From the NCBI GenBank assembly GCA_036785705.1, contig JAWUZG010000013.1, forward strand, positions 20,803,001 through 20,867,000: DNA of 64,000 nt, read 5' to 3'. Made by a program: the position numbers and the translations under genes. Numbering within the stretch: the first letter of the stretch is position 1; each line of letters begins with the position of its first letter. The notes under the pieces were generated by a model, which worked only from the letters and a program-made list of their open reading frames with translations, was not told the origin of the DNA and searched no databases. Shown here one piece after another: positions 12,309-24,465 of the stretch. The stretch is from Acanthornis magna. Taxonomy: Eukaryota > Chordata > Aves > Passeriformes > Acanthizidae.

Positions 12309-13078
12309 GTGAGTTTAATGTTTTATCACTTCATAAGATTGCTCAGCTTGTGTTTGGCTTTTTTCCTGTTACTGGTCATTAAATGCACTTGTGAAACGTG
12401 AACAAAATGTGGTTGGCATTAGAGATTTAATATAAAAGAATTATTTAAGCACTGTGACACACACAGGAGTACAGCTGGAGCTGTTGGGTGTTTTAAAACA
12501 TGAGACATTGGATTGAAGGCAATTACATAAAGCATTAAGAAATAGTAGTGATGAGACATTACTAAAATCTGGTAAGAAAAGAAGAAAAAAATTACAAAAA
12601 ATAATTTCTTAGGAAAGGAACTTGCAGTGTTAAATCTTCCAGATGTCCTGATTTAGTTTCTTGAAGTAGCTTTTATTTAGAGATCTGCTCGCTTTCTCTT
12701 TTATGCAAAACACTTTAACCTTAGAGGTGCCCTTAGTTGTTAAATAAGCAATAATAATTGAAATTTGTCTTCTCAGAGTCGTTGGGTAGCCTGAGCAAGG
12801 CAACAACCCAAGTTAATTAAAGCCTAATAGAAAGGAGTTTATAGCTGAGGAGATAACTCTGTAATAACCCAGAAGTAGCAGTGCCATATGGCCGAGCAGT
12901 GCTGGGAGGGGACACCAAACTCCCTGGCTGGGCTCCAGCAATTACTGATGACCCCGAGCCTGCTCGGCTCTGTCACATCCCCAGTGCCACCCTGGCAGTG
13001 CTGCAGGCAGCTCCCACCTGGATTTAACCCTCATTCAGCTTCTCTTCTTCCTCCCACACCAACAGAACAGCGCCAGGG

Positions 13079-13734
13079 GCTTTCCTTGGTGTAATTCTTT
13101 GTGTTTGGGCTTTCCAGTTTGGCTTTAATTTGTATTGTTTGTATTATTTGTAATTAATTCGTATTATTCTCCTTTCCTTGGTGTAATTCTTTACGTTTGG
13201 CCTTTCCAGTTTGGCTTTAATCTGTATTATTCTCCTTTCCTTGGTATAATTCTTTGTGTTTGGACTTTCCACTTTGGCTTTAATCTGTATTATTCTCCTT
13301 TCCTTGGTATAATTCTTTGTGTTTGGACTTTCCAGTGTGGCTTTAATTTGTATTATTTTCCTTTCCTTGGTGTAATTCTTTGTATTTGGGCTTTCCAGTG
13401 TGGCTTTAATTTGTATTATTTGTATTATTCATAATTAATTTGTTTTATTCTCCTTTCCTTGGTGTAGTTCTTTATGTTTGGACTTTCCAGTGTGGATTTA
13501 ATTTGTATTATTTGTATTATTCGTAATTAATTTGTATTATTCTCCTTTCCTTGGTGTAGTTCTTTATGTTTGGACTTTCCAGTTTGGCTTTAATTTGTAA
13601 TACTCTCCTTTCCTTGGTGTAATTCTTTATGTTGGACTTTCCACTTTGGCTTTAATTTGTATTATTCTCCTTTCCTTGGTGTAATTCTTTGTTTGGCCTT
13701 TCCAGTGTGGCTTCAATCTGTGTTATTCTCCTCC
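13079..13734. repeat. 63-bp minisatellite, about nine copies
   Basis: The block TTTCCTTGGTGTAATTCTTT, then TTTGGACTTTCCAGT and GGCTTTAATTTGTATTAT, recurs nine times at about 63 bp. Two copies are lengthened by extra TTTGTATTATTxxTAATTAA. Because 63 is divisible by three, one frame stays open (13135-13434) and gives a 21-residue hydrophobic repeat. I do not regard this as a gene. Confidence 0.95.
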
Positions 13735-14409
13735 CTGCCTGTGTCGGGTGAGGTTTGAGCTCTGCCTAGTTCCAATTTCCAGGTGCTGAAGGCTCTTTCT
13801 GCACCTGCTCTGGCACCTCCAGAGCTCCGAGCTGCTGTTTGAATGGGAGGGAGGCAAAGTCCAACTGCAATTGCTGTGGGTGGGATCACTGCATTGAAAG
13901 GGTGCAGTGATTTTGAGTTCCCCTTGGCCTCCTTTGGGGTCTTGGTGCGTTTACCTGGATGGACACCGAGAGCAGAACATTCCCAAACTAAATGAGGATA
14001 ATGGGCTGAAAGGAATGGTTAGGGCAGAGGGAAGGGATGTGGTAAGGTTTATAAAGGCAAATCTTTCTCTGATTTTAAAGCGGGTAAACCATTTGGCTCT
14101 GGGAAAGGAATTCTGATGGCAGGGTTTTATATGGAGAGAGAGAAAAGCAGTTTGCTCTGAAAATGTGTTGTGGTTTATCCCAGTCACTTCCGCAGCCCTC
14201 CCTGCACTGGGGTGGGGAGGGGAATCAGGGAAAGGTGACCACGTGGGTTGAGAGGAAAACAGTTTCGTAATTGAAATAAAGTTGTTTTTTTTAAAGAGAA
14301 AATTGTAAATATTATCATTATCATTATTGAATAATAGAATAGGTTATGATAAAATATCTAATTTATAAAATGAAAATAATATAAAATATATTCCTAGATT
14401 GTTGTGATT

Positions 14410-14481
14410 ATGTTAATGTTAATGTTAATATTAATGTTAATGATACTACTACTACTACTACTACTAATAATAATAATAATA
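14410..14481. repeat. TTAATG, ACT and AAT microsatellite cluster
   Basis: Five TTAATG/TTAATA hexamers, then about six ACT and about seven AAT units in a row. Confidence 0.95.
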
Positions 14482-16034
14482 ACACAGTAATTAAAATATA
14501 AAGGGAGGAATAAAACCCCAGAGAGAGCAGTGATGCCCAAACAGTCGCTCAGCACGTGTGCCCCAGCTAAGATCAGTGGTTCCCAGCCAGTTCCCCCAGT
14601 TTACAGACTGGGCCTGCCATTCCCAGGGGTGGAATATTCCTTTGGCCAGTTCAGGTCACTTGTCCTGGCTGTGCTCCCCAAATTCTTGTGCAGCTCCTCA
14701 GGGTAAGCACTGCTCAGCAAAATCCAAAATATCGGCATGTTCTCACCATTAATTTCTTCCTAAATCCTAACCACAGCTACCAGGAAGGAAATTAACTCTA
14801 TCCCAGCCAAAATTAGGACAACAGGGGATGAAAAAAGGCAGAGAGAAGTCCTGCTTAGCAAAGCTGGGATTTTTCTAATGAAACTCCTTTCAGGTCTGAC
14901 TTTTTTGGTCTAAATTGTCAGAAAGGTGCAGATGTGGGTCAGCTCTTCCTTGGTGAGCGCAAGGGAGTGATCATGGAGCTGAAATTTGGCAAGGGCTCTA
15001 TTTCTAATTGCTGCTCTTAAGGGTGAGATTTATGTGCTTGCAGTGCTCTGGGATCCATGAGGAGTCACTTCTAGGTTCTGGATATTCATCTTTTTCTGTG
15101 TGTTCTGGGCTTCTGTCACTCTAATTGGTCTGGACTGTTAAAATCACATTTTCCATCAGAACAGGAAGTGTTTCACTGCTTCTTTTCCACTGTAATGCTC
15201 GCCTGTCAATCACTTGGATTTGATGTTTGAATCCAGACTTGGTCAGTTGCTGTAATACTTTTTATGTCTTTAATTAAAATATATCTGTTAAATGTTTTAA
15301 TATTGTAGTGTAAATGATCATGTGTGTTAATGGGATCTAAAGTACTTAACAAGCTGGTAAAACAAATGGGAAATGTGTTTGTGGTAGAAAATACTTCGTT
15401 AAACTGATTTTAAATAATATTAATTAAAGTGTGGAGGTTTAATGGCGGAGCATTGTTAATCCTGCGAGTAAAGGAAACTACAGTGAGTAAACGAAATTAT
15501 CTTCCTTTTTTTTTTTTCATGGTTTTTCCACTCCTTTAATCCAATAATTTTTTGAGCCACTGTCATTTGACTCACCCAGTGGAACTGAAATCCAGGAGTC
15601 TTTGCATTTAAACCCAGACCTGGAGGTGAGAACTGCACCTCCTATTGCCGAGAATTCAGTTTAATCACAAAGCAGTGATTTAGAACCGAGACTAGATTCA
15701 GCCAGGCAGCAATGAAAAGCTTTTTCTTTAAAAAAAAGGCAAGAAAAAGGAAAAACTTAAGCTGTGGTTGCTTCTTCCCCACTGGAGACCCTTAAATCTT
15801 CCTTCAGCCTCTGCTCTTGCTCAACCAGGAGTTGGAAGCTCAGTGCTGGAAGTGCTGGGGGAAACTTTATGGTCTGTGTTATGTAGGTGGCAGGTTTAGA
15901 TTATTATAATGGTCATATTTGGCCTCAGAAGTCTTCGAAAAGATGAGGTGGAGAGCAATAAAACTAGTCTTTTACCTCTCTGCAGAATAGAGAGTTTAGA
16001 TTTATTAAGGAATGTCTGTTCAAAGAGGAATTTC

Positions 16035-16105
16035 TTGCTTTAAGGTCCCTTCCAGCCCAGGCTCTGCTGTGATTCTGTAAACCCAAAATCTGTGATTCTG
16101 CTGTC
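16035..16105 (+). repeat. CR1 LINE fragment, 3' tail
   Basis: AAGGTCCCTTCCAGCCCAGG followed by CTGTGATTCTGTAAACC and a second CTGTGATTCTG. This is the terminal 70 bp of a CR1 copy with its tail. Confidence 0.75.
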
Positions 16106-17157
16106 ATCCTGAGATGAAACATTGTCTGAGATCAGCGAGGTTATTTCTGGGACTAACTGATTTCTCTCCCCTTTTTACTTGGTAAAAAATATTCTCGTTT
16201 GAGACGTGTGGTATTAGTTGGCAAAAACTGTGTGTTAATGTCCTGATGTGGAGAATCTCAGGCTGAGCTCAGGCTGTCCTCTTGCCATCAGTGCGTGGGG
16301 ATTTTTTGGGGCTCTTACCTGCTGTGAATTCCACTTCCTATTAAAAAGGGTTTGTATTTGCAGTCGGAGAGAGAGCAGGAGTTGTAACCACTCCTCCTTT
16401 AATACAGGTTTTTATGGTCAGAAAAATTTGTCCTGCTTCCAGTTATACTGAAAATAAGCAGGTTTTTCTTGTCCTGGCATCTTCCCTCTCCTCCCAGCCC
16501 CCAAAATCCTGGGTTTTGCTCATTATAAGAGGTTAATTCATCCAAACCATTCGCTTTTCTATGAGAAACATAAAATGGAAAAGAGAGCAATATTATGAAT
16601 ACATAAACCCCAGGTGAGCATCAGGAGCTTTTTATTTGATCAATAATTAGCTCAGTTGTTACAGAGCATTATTTAAAGTACCTGGGTGAGCGTGGGGTTA
16701 TTAAAATGTAAATATCAGGGGATGGAAATGTAGAGCTGAATCAGCAAAGTAGGTCAGAGCCCCCAGGGTCAGGAAGGAACCCAAATCATCAGCAATGGAA
16801 TTCTTTCACCAAAATACAGGAAAAATGAGCAGTGAAATCTGCAGTTGGAGCTCTTAAATGAATGCAGGTTTTGCTGAGCTGGAGGAGAGGGTTTGGGGTG
16901 AGTTTGGCTTTACACAGTGGTGCCATCAGAACCAGGAGCAGTTCAAGGTCTGCTGTCCATCCTGTAAATTCCAGAGCATCAGGGTCTGCTTCTCTGGGCA
17001 CCGTGGTGTTTGGTCAGAGCTTGGATCTGCTGATCCTGGGGGTCTTTTCCTACTTTAATGATTCTAGGGTGCTGTGCTCTTTGCTGATGTTGTGTGGTAA
17101 AATAACGGAGGAGTTCTTTACCAGGAGTGTTCTGTGCATGGTGGAGCCCTGGAAATT

Positions 17158-17240
17158 CAGAGAATCCCAGAATCAGTGGGGTTGGAAGGGACCTCTGGAG
17201 CTGATCCAGTCCAAGCCCCTGCCAGGGCAGGGTCCAGAGA
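17158..17240 (-). repeat. CR1 LINE fragment, older type
   Basis: AGAGAATCCCAGAATCAGTG, then GGTTGGAAGGGACCTCTGGA and CAAGCCCCTGCCAGGGCAGG. It is closer to the general avian CR1 3' end than to the passerine-type copies nearby, and stops after about 80 bp. Confidence 0.82.
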
Positions 17241-17282
17241 GGAGGAAATTTTATGTTGCTTTGTGAAATAAGAAAGATGGAG

Positions 17283-17582
17283 AGGGAATATTTACGAGGG
17301 CCTGGAGTGCCAGGACAAGGGGGCATGGCTTCTGCCACTGCCAGAGGGCAGGGCTGGATGGGATTTTGGGAAGGAATTGTTCCCTGGGAGGGTGTGGAGG
17401 GGATGGGATGGAATTCCCTGAGAAGCCGTGGCTGCCCCTGGATCCCTGGCAGTGTCCAAGGCCAGGCTGGACATTGGGGCTTGGAGCAGCCTGGGACAGT
17501 GGGAGGTGTCCCTGCCATGGCAGGGGTGGGATGGGATGGGATTTGAGGTCCTTTCCAACCCAAACCAGTCTGTGGTTCTTGA
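17283..17582 (+). repeat. CR1 LINE fragment with altered middle
   Basis: Usual CR1 blocks (GGGATTTTGGGAAGGAATTG, CCCTGGCAGTGTCCAAGGCC, 3' end CCAACCCAAACCAGTCTGTG). The GCAGGCCCTGGCACAGGTGC segment has been replaced by GGAGGGGATGGGATGGAATT. Confidence 0.9.
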
Positions 17583-18840
17583 TCTCAATGCTATGTCCTC
17601 AGGATCTCTGCATCCACTGACTGGGAATTTCTGAGCCAGGAAAGCATTTTAACAGAGCAGTGGATCAAAAGATAAATCTGCTGAAGATCCTGGCTCTCAC
17701 ACCTGAAGAAAGACTGATGAGAGCAGGAACTTCAGATTCATTTCTCACTGAAAAGGTTACACTGAAACCAGTCTTAGTTAAAAGTCCAGTCGATAGAACA
17801 TATTGGGGATTTTTTTTGTAGGCATTTGACATTTTAAAGATAGACCAGATAAATACCATTACTGAGAAACTGTATCAAAGGGAAGATATTCTAACCTTGG
17901 AATAAAAGTTCATTTTTATCTCTGTGTGAAGTGGATCAAGGACTTTCTGCATGAAGTTCTCTTTTCCCCGTTATCTTTCTCCCAGCATTTGATATTACTG
18001 AAATTGTTAGATAGCAATTACAGATTCCCAAATTGGAGGAGATGATTTACATTGTAAAGTACACGAAATTTCTGGTCCAAAGAATTGTGTGTTTATAGCT
18101 GTGGAGGAATAAATTGGTTTGTGCTGTTACATTAACTTGTTCTTGGGCAGGTTTTCCCTTGCAGAAGCAATTCCAGCTGCTCCCTTTAGGGAGGGTCTCT
18201 CCCGATTTTTGGATGTCCCAACCATTGTTGTCCTCTACCCCAGGTCAGGGTGATGAATCCCACTTTGAGCTGGAACATGTATTTATTTTAATACATAAAT
18301 AATCTTGATTTCAGGAAAATATCCATGGGGAAGGGAGGAAATATTCATCACCTCACTCCAGGGAGTATTTTTAGTGCAATCATAAGAGTTAAATAAATAT
18401 TTTGCTTTGTTTTTTCCCTCTTTCCATGTACTAATGTGCTTCTAATAACTTCCCAAGAATGTGTCACGACAGGTATGTCACAATACACGAAGGAACTGGA
18501 AGATTTTGGCTATAGCATGGAAAATAATTATTATTTTTCCAACAGAAACTCCTTTTGGATAACTGCTGAATCAGTGCTTGGCCTTGAGTAATCCCATGTG
18601 CTGCTTAAATGTGGGATTATTGCTGTTATAATTTCTGAAATGGAATTACTGTAGGATTTATGGGCATCATGTATAAATGTGCTTTAGCGGGATTTTGGTG
18701 TGTTTTATATGAAAAACGGCTTTTTTAGGTAGCAGAGCACAAAGACCCCTTTGGAGTCCAGTCATTAATAACTGCCACCATCCCTTGGAGTTTTGTGGTG
18801 GAGGAGAGCAGCCTTCTCCAAATATTGTCTCTTCTTGTAG

Positions 18841-18935
18841 GATTTCCTGATGGAAACATTCATCATGTTCAAGAATCTCATCGGGAAGAACGTCTATCCC
18901 TTCGACTGGGTGATCATGAACATGATGCAGAACAA
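18841..18935 (+). CDS. DOCK1: DOCK1 internal exon B (31 codons plus 2 nt, phase 0/2)
   Basis: This exon continues directly from exon A. It encodes [18 protein letters not shown] followed by [13 protein letters not shown], plus the first two bases (AA) of a lysine codon completed by exon C. The motif [10 protein letters not shown] is strongly typical of DOCK-A proteins. It lies in the helical region ahead of the RAC-activating DHR-2 domain, and no catalytic residue is expected here. The acceptor is TTGTAG and the donor is AACAA|gtgagt at 18936. Starting in phase 0 agrees with the phase-0 end of exon A. The frame reads into the intron only as far as TGA at once (AAG TGA), which confirms that splicing is needed. 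An open frame on the opposite strand across this exon (18667-19170) is a shadow. Confidence 0.94.
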
Positions 18936-20159
18936 GTGAGTACAGAGGGAAGAGCTCCGGAGCTTTCCCGAGCCCGCAGCTTCGGCTCTGCTCCGGAACA
19001 ATTGGGTTGCTTGGAAACAGCAACCACGAGGCTGCAGCCAGCCTGCCCTGGCTTTTCCTCCTTCTCTGATGCAAAGAATTATTGAAAAATTGACTCTGGA
19101 GGTGGCTGAGCTGTGTTTTAAGTGGCCTGGTTTGGGGCTTCTGGAGTCCACCAAAAATTAAGGGTGGCATCAGTGTGAGAACCTGGATTTTGGAGCCAAC
19201 TGCAGGTGCAGTAAAATTCTATACATATCTTATAATAATTCAGTTTATTCTTTGGAGGATGAATTGCATGTTTTGCATATGACCTCAAGCTAGGGGTTAT
19301 TGTATGGAGTTGTATGTCCAGAAATAATTTCCGGGCTGTTGCAAGAAAGAATTTAAAAGGCGTTTCAGAACCCATCATCCCAGTAATGTAGAGAGAGGCT
19401 GAAAATGTTTCTAATCCTCATTTTTTTTCCTCAATAATTGCAGTTCTGTCATTATTTAGCATTCCTTTGTGCAGTGTTTTATGCTGGTGACATTTTATTA
19501 AGTGTGTCAAATGCTTTTATGTGTACTGAGATGAAAGTATAAAGGAAAAACATTATATTTACCAGTTGCCTTGAGAAATCTCTTCTGCATTTACTGGAAG
19601 CTACCACGGCTATAAAGTTGTCAGCATTTCCTTATATAAAATCCTGAACCACAGCTCCTGCTCTCCTTATAAAAATGCACCATAACTTTAATCTTGGCTT
19701 CTGAAGTCTCCTTAACTCCCTAATAAAATCCATTCTGAATAAATAGGAGTCAGGAGATTGAGCTGTCTTTGGGTTCTTCCTTCAGGTTTTGAATGCTTGG
19801 GAAGCATTTGGTGTTTGAATTGAGGAGTCCTTTGAGAACTGATGAGGAACATCTAAAGCCCCATGGATTTTTTTATTTTTTATTAATTTTGAAAGTGATC
19901 ATGGTTCAACAAATCCAAGTGTCCTGGGGGCTGTGTTGAAGGTGTTGGGAAGCCCTCCCACCTGTGTTCCTGTGAGCAGGAGAACTCTGGGCTTCCTGGG
20001 CTGTGTGAGGTATTGAAATAGGGTTGGGAAGGTTTGTGTTTGGACATTCTTAATGCCTTAGCTGGCATTAGTAATGGGACACAGGGCAATGAGAGTGTGA
20101 TCAGCACTGCTGTGAGTGTTCCTTCTGTCAGCCCTGCACAGGAGGGACAGTGACCTCCT

Positions 20160-20597
20160 CAGCCAGAGGAGGCCATGGAGCTGTTCCAGGGCTGGAGCCC
20201 CTCTGGAGCCGAGCTGGGAGAGCTGGGGGTGCTCCCTGGAGAGGAGAAGGACACAGGGAGAGCTCAGAGCTCCTTCCAGGGCCTGAAGGGCTCCAGGAGA
20301 GCTGGAGAGGGAATGGAGACAAGGGATGGAGGGACAGGACACAGGGAATGGCTTTAAGCTGGAAGTGGGGAGATTTAGATGGGATATTGGGAAGGAATTG
20401 TTCCCTGGGAGGGTGGGCAGGCCCTGGCACAGGTGCCCAGAGCAGCTGTGGCTGCCCCTGGATCCCTGGAAGGGCCCAAGGCCAGGCTGGACATTGGGGC
20501 TTGGAGCAGCCTGGGACAGTGGGAGGTGTCTCTGCCATGGCAGGGGTGGCACTGGATGGCGTTTCAGGTCCCTTCCATCCCAAGCCAGTCTGGAATT
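20160..20597 (+). repeat. CR1 LINE fragment, about 440 bp
   Basis: Begins about GAGGAGGCCATGGAGCTG and runs through GCTCCAGGAGAGCTGGAGAG, GGGCAGGCCCTGGCACAGG and CATTGGGGCTTGGAGCAGCC to the end CCAAGCCAGTCTGGAATTG. A 223-codon frame on the opposite strand (20128-20799) is only a repeat artefact. Confidence 0.9.
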
Positions 20598-21049
20598 GTG
20601 TTACCTTTATTGCCAAATGACCTCTCAGTGTTCGCTTGGGTGGGGATTTGACCTTGGTTTTTATTTCACACTGTGAAATTGTGACCATACAAATGAAATA
20701 GCAAAGGTACAAAAAGAGCCTTTCCCTGCCCATGGTTTTTTCCTTAAAGCACAAAGGGATCCTTACCCCAGGCAGTTCCTCATGGAAAATTTGGAGCAAT
20801 ACAAAGCACAGTGGCCCACAGTTAGGACAGAGGCTTGGAATTTTTATCCTTAAAAATAGTCTTATCCCGTGCTGAACATGAAGTCCTGAGGAAGCAGAAA
20901 CGCAATGTGTTGGTGATTTTTGAATCTTCCTGACTCACCTCAGTGCCTGTAGAATACCTGAGTAGTATTTAAAGTTAAAAACATTTTCCAGTCTTTCTGG
21001 TGTTGATGAATATCTTCCGATGTCCTGGGGGGGGTTGTTCATCCCTAAT

Positions 21050-21109
21050 TCCTTCATTTATTCATTCATTCCCTCATTCATTCATTCATTCATTCATTCA
21101 TTCATTCCC
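21050..21109. repeat. ATTC tetranucleotide microsatellite
   Basis: About 13 ATTC units with small interruptions (ATTCCCTC). Confidence 0.95.
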
Positions 21110-23214
21110 ATTGCACCAGCTTCTTTGGAAATGTTTCTCAATTGATTTCCATGCTTTTCGCTTTTCCTGTTGGAGTTAACGTGGTTTCCAAAACCACAAA
21201 GCTGCATTGTAAAATACCTTGTTTTGTCCATCTGCTCCATTTATTTCCACCCTTGTAAAGTTTTATTGAAGAAAAACAGATGAAATTTAAGAACAAATTC
21301 TGTCTTTTAAAGCTGTGGTGTCTCCTCCATAGAAATAACTCTGAACATGCAATTCTGTGTCATTCTTCAAAGCACCTCCTTGGGCAGTTTTTGGGCCATG
21401 AGTCAAATCAAAAGAGCTAAATTTTAATTGTGTCCACAATTTCATTTGTTTCCTGCATGGAATATATCTGATAGTGTGAAACAATGGAGAAAAAAAACCC
21501 CAAAAACCAACCAAACTGGAAAACAGAGCTCTAATTCCCCTTTTAGATCAGTTCTTTAGGAAATTTCTCCTAAAGCTCCTCTCCTTTGAGTGCTTTGCTT
21601 CCAGATTAAAATACTCTGGATTAAGCGATGAATTCAAATATTTTGTCTGAGCTAAAGTTGTAGTTATGGGCGAAGAGGGGAAATGGAGAAATGCGTGTGA
21701 GCGACTGGATTACAGGGAATATTTGCAAATAGAAGTTTAGCTCAAATTTAGTGTTACATTTTTTGACCTTCACCAGTAGGACAAATGTATAGACATAAGT
21801 ATATTATTTCTTATGGATATATTATAGATATATCATATATAGATCTATATATATAAGAAATATCTGCACACTCATTAATTACTGAATCACATAAATTACT
21901 CTGGTTTTGGTAAAATGCATGAAAAATTCAAGGTCCTCTCCTTTTCCTACTCCCCCAGTATTGCTGTGCCAGGCTCAGGATCACATCCCATGCCTTTGTT
22001 CCAACACCAAAGGGAGTCATGCTGTGTTCCCTCCTTTCATACTGAAATGAACATAAAAAATCCTCAAATCTAACAAGATAATTCTTCCTTTTTTGTTAAA
22101 TACTTTCTTCACTGACTTCTCTAATTTAGTACAATTCTCATTTTAGCAAAACTGTTTGTTGGTTCAGAGTCCACAGTTTTGGTGTCACCCATTTCATGGA
22201 ATTCCTTGGTTTGCCACCAAGGTGTTCAAGGTGACATTGGTTTGCTGATCAGCATTTTGGGGGTAAAATAATTAATTTGGGGGGTAAAACAAGAGAATAT
22301 TCAAACTGATGCAGTTTGGTCCAGATCAGCCACTGCTTTACTGTAAACAGCAATATCCAAGGAAAGGAGGTGGAAAAAAACTGAGGGATGACAGAGATGG
22401 ATAAGAGACCATTAAATGTACTTTTGAAACAGCTCCTTCTAAGGAGGAGTTGGGAATGTCTTATAATTCCTTTTAGGATACTTGTCCACCTTTAAATTAC
22501 AGCTGTTGTGTCCACATTTTCAGGAAGAATTATTCCTGTTAAAGTCATAATATCTGTATTTAATAGTTTGAAGCGATCAGGAAGTTTTCCTGTGTTTCAG
22601 GATAGGGCTGGGAAGTGCTTTGGAGGCAAATTCTTCATTGCAGGAAAATGCACCTGAGGAGTTTGAACTGTAAAAGTAGTTACAAAAAAAGGCAGGGATT
22701 TTGTCTTGTTTACATTTCCCCCATCGAAACCGTGTTTCAAAATGATTCTGAAATGTTTTAGAAATTGTTTTTAACTTTTGTCAGAAGCTGACAAGCTAAA
22801 CTTAGGTTCCTCCTAAACACATAACTCAGAACATGAAAGCAATTCCTCCCTACGGTTCCGTAAATGAAAATAATTTAGTCTTTGGTCTTACTTTTGGCAT
22901 TTGAGACAATCAGTTCCTTTGGTAAGACCTTATGATATATTAATTTGTAGCTGCTACTTTCATCTGCAGCTGTGCCAGTGGAAGCTGAGTTGCCTATGAA
23001 GAAGGAATTTGATGTTTGCTGTTCTATTTTTTGTTTCTAATGTCCACATTTACATAAAATACCTGTTTGTTTTACCTTTTGAAGTCAGAGAGAAAGGGAT
23101 GAGATACTTCTTGCTGAAAATGAGGTTTCTTGTGCCTATGTGCTTTGGTTTTTTTTTTCCAGAGGAAATTGAGCTGGCCTTGGGGAGGGAATCTGGTGGG
23201 TGTTACCTGTTGTA

Positions 23215-23310
23215 AGGGAGGGTTAGGTTGGGAATCAGGAAAAGGTTCTTCCCAAAGGATGGCTGGGCACTGGAAAAGCTCCCCGGGAATGGTCACAACC
23301 CCAAACTCTG
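23215..23310 (+). repeat. CR1-like fragment, diverged
   Basis: GGTTAGGTTGGGAATCAGGA, then AAAGGTTCTTCCCAAAGGAT and GGGCACTGGAAAAGCTCCCC fit a CR1 subfamily internal block. No tail is present. Confidence 0.65.
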
Positions 23311-24234
23311 CTCAGCTCGAACAGAAACATCCCTGGGGTATCCCCCCTGTTCCCAGCTCAAATCCAAAGCACTGCCCCACACCTTCCATGAAGAAAATGC
23401 CCTGAACCCACCCAAACCCAGCCCTCCAGCCCAGAATCCTGATGAATTTTCTGTGTGAAAACCATAAAAAAGCCTTGCAAATCGAAGGACAAAGGACGGG
23501 GGAGACACGCCAGATAAACACGTCCTGGAATGTTTATTTTTGGAGCTTCCAGGGAAATGTAGGCTGTTCTGCTGCGTGGTTGTCATAGCAGTACCTGTCA
23601 GATCCATCGTGTGCTCTCAGAATTACCTTCAGTGATGTTTGTGACCATCCATCAGGAGTGGGCAAACCCTGACGTGCGTCAGGAACTGGAGCAACTTTTG
23701 CGTAACTCGGAACCTTCAGAGGCGGCCCGGGCTTCAGCAGCCTCTGAGTTTATCCTTCCTGACAAGTCACCCAAAGCCAAACTAAAATTGGGGTTTAGCT
23801 TATGGAAATTTGGCTTAATTGCAATATTCTGCTGGGTTTGATGCAGGCTTATGGAAACAAAAGCAGCGATGGTTTTAATAAATGTATGAAAATAGGCTCT
23901 TTGCACTTATATAATTGACCAGTCAAGTTGCATCCATCAGATGAGTGCAAGTGCAAAAGCTCTTATTTAAAATCCATCCCGAGCGCCTGCTGGGTGAGGT
24001 GTAGTTTTCATAACAGGGAAAAAGAGGCCAGAAGGATGGCAAAGATTCTGGACTGAAAACTACAGGAAAAGCAGGGACACAGCACGGCTTCACAGCCTAT
24101 CAGGTGTTATTAAATCGATGGAATTGGGGTGGAGGAAGCAGAAAAAAGCTTTAAAATCATTATTTCATGTCCCAAACCCCTTCATGGGTTCAAGCTTATG
24201 TTGATTCTATATGCAAAGACATTATGAATGGCCT

Positions 24235-24465
24235 CAAATTGCTCCGGGGGAGGTTTAGTTTGGAGATTAGGGAAATCTTTTAGTGGAAAAGGTTTCCAAA
24301 CACTGGATCAGTCTGCCCAGGGCACTGGTGGAGTCCCCATCCCTGGAAGCGTTCCGAAAACCTGTGGATGTGGACATGGGTTAGTGGTGAACAAAGTGGC
24401 CTGAGGGTTGGATTCAATGACCTTAAAGGTTTTTTCCACCCTCAGCCACTCAATTTTATGGTTAA
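24235..24465 (+). repeat. CR1 LINE fragment
   Basis: GGTTTAGTTTGGAGATTAGG, then CAGGGCACTGGTGGAGTCCC, CATCCCTGGAAGCGTTCCG and GGTTGGATTCAATGACCTTA, ending in CACTCAATTTTATGG. An older copy of the second CR1 type. Confidence 0.82.

Larger units (their letters stand above)
12309..18840 (+). other. DOCK1: DOCK1 intron between exons A and B (6,532 bp)
   Basis: The donor is gtgagt and the acceptor is a pyrimidine-rich CTCTTCTTGTAG. The intron holds a 63-bp tandem array (13079-13734), an AT-rich trinucleotide tract (14410-14481) and three CR1 fragments between 16035 and 17582. The stretches 12320-13078, 14490-16030, 16110-17150 and 17590-18840 show no recognisable gene, repeat or RNA. Confidence 0.85.

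Noticed and set aside
14410..14481. Possible CRISPR-like or regulatory array
   Set aside because: It is a plain microsatellite, without spacers or conserved repeats of CRISPR length.
18667..19170. A 167-codon minus-strand frame across exon B
   Set aside because: It is the reverse strand of a conserved coding exon plus flanking intron. The + strand reading explains the conservation.
20128..20799. A 223-codon minus-strand frame
   Set aside because: It is mostly the reverse strand of a CR1 3' region. Similar frames appear on nearly every CR1 copy in the window (for example 16979-17563, 4587-5120 and 52460-52954) and do not match the CR1 reverse transcriptase.
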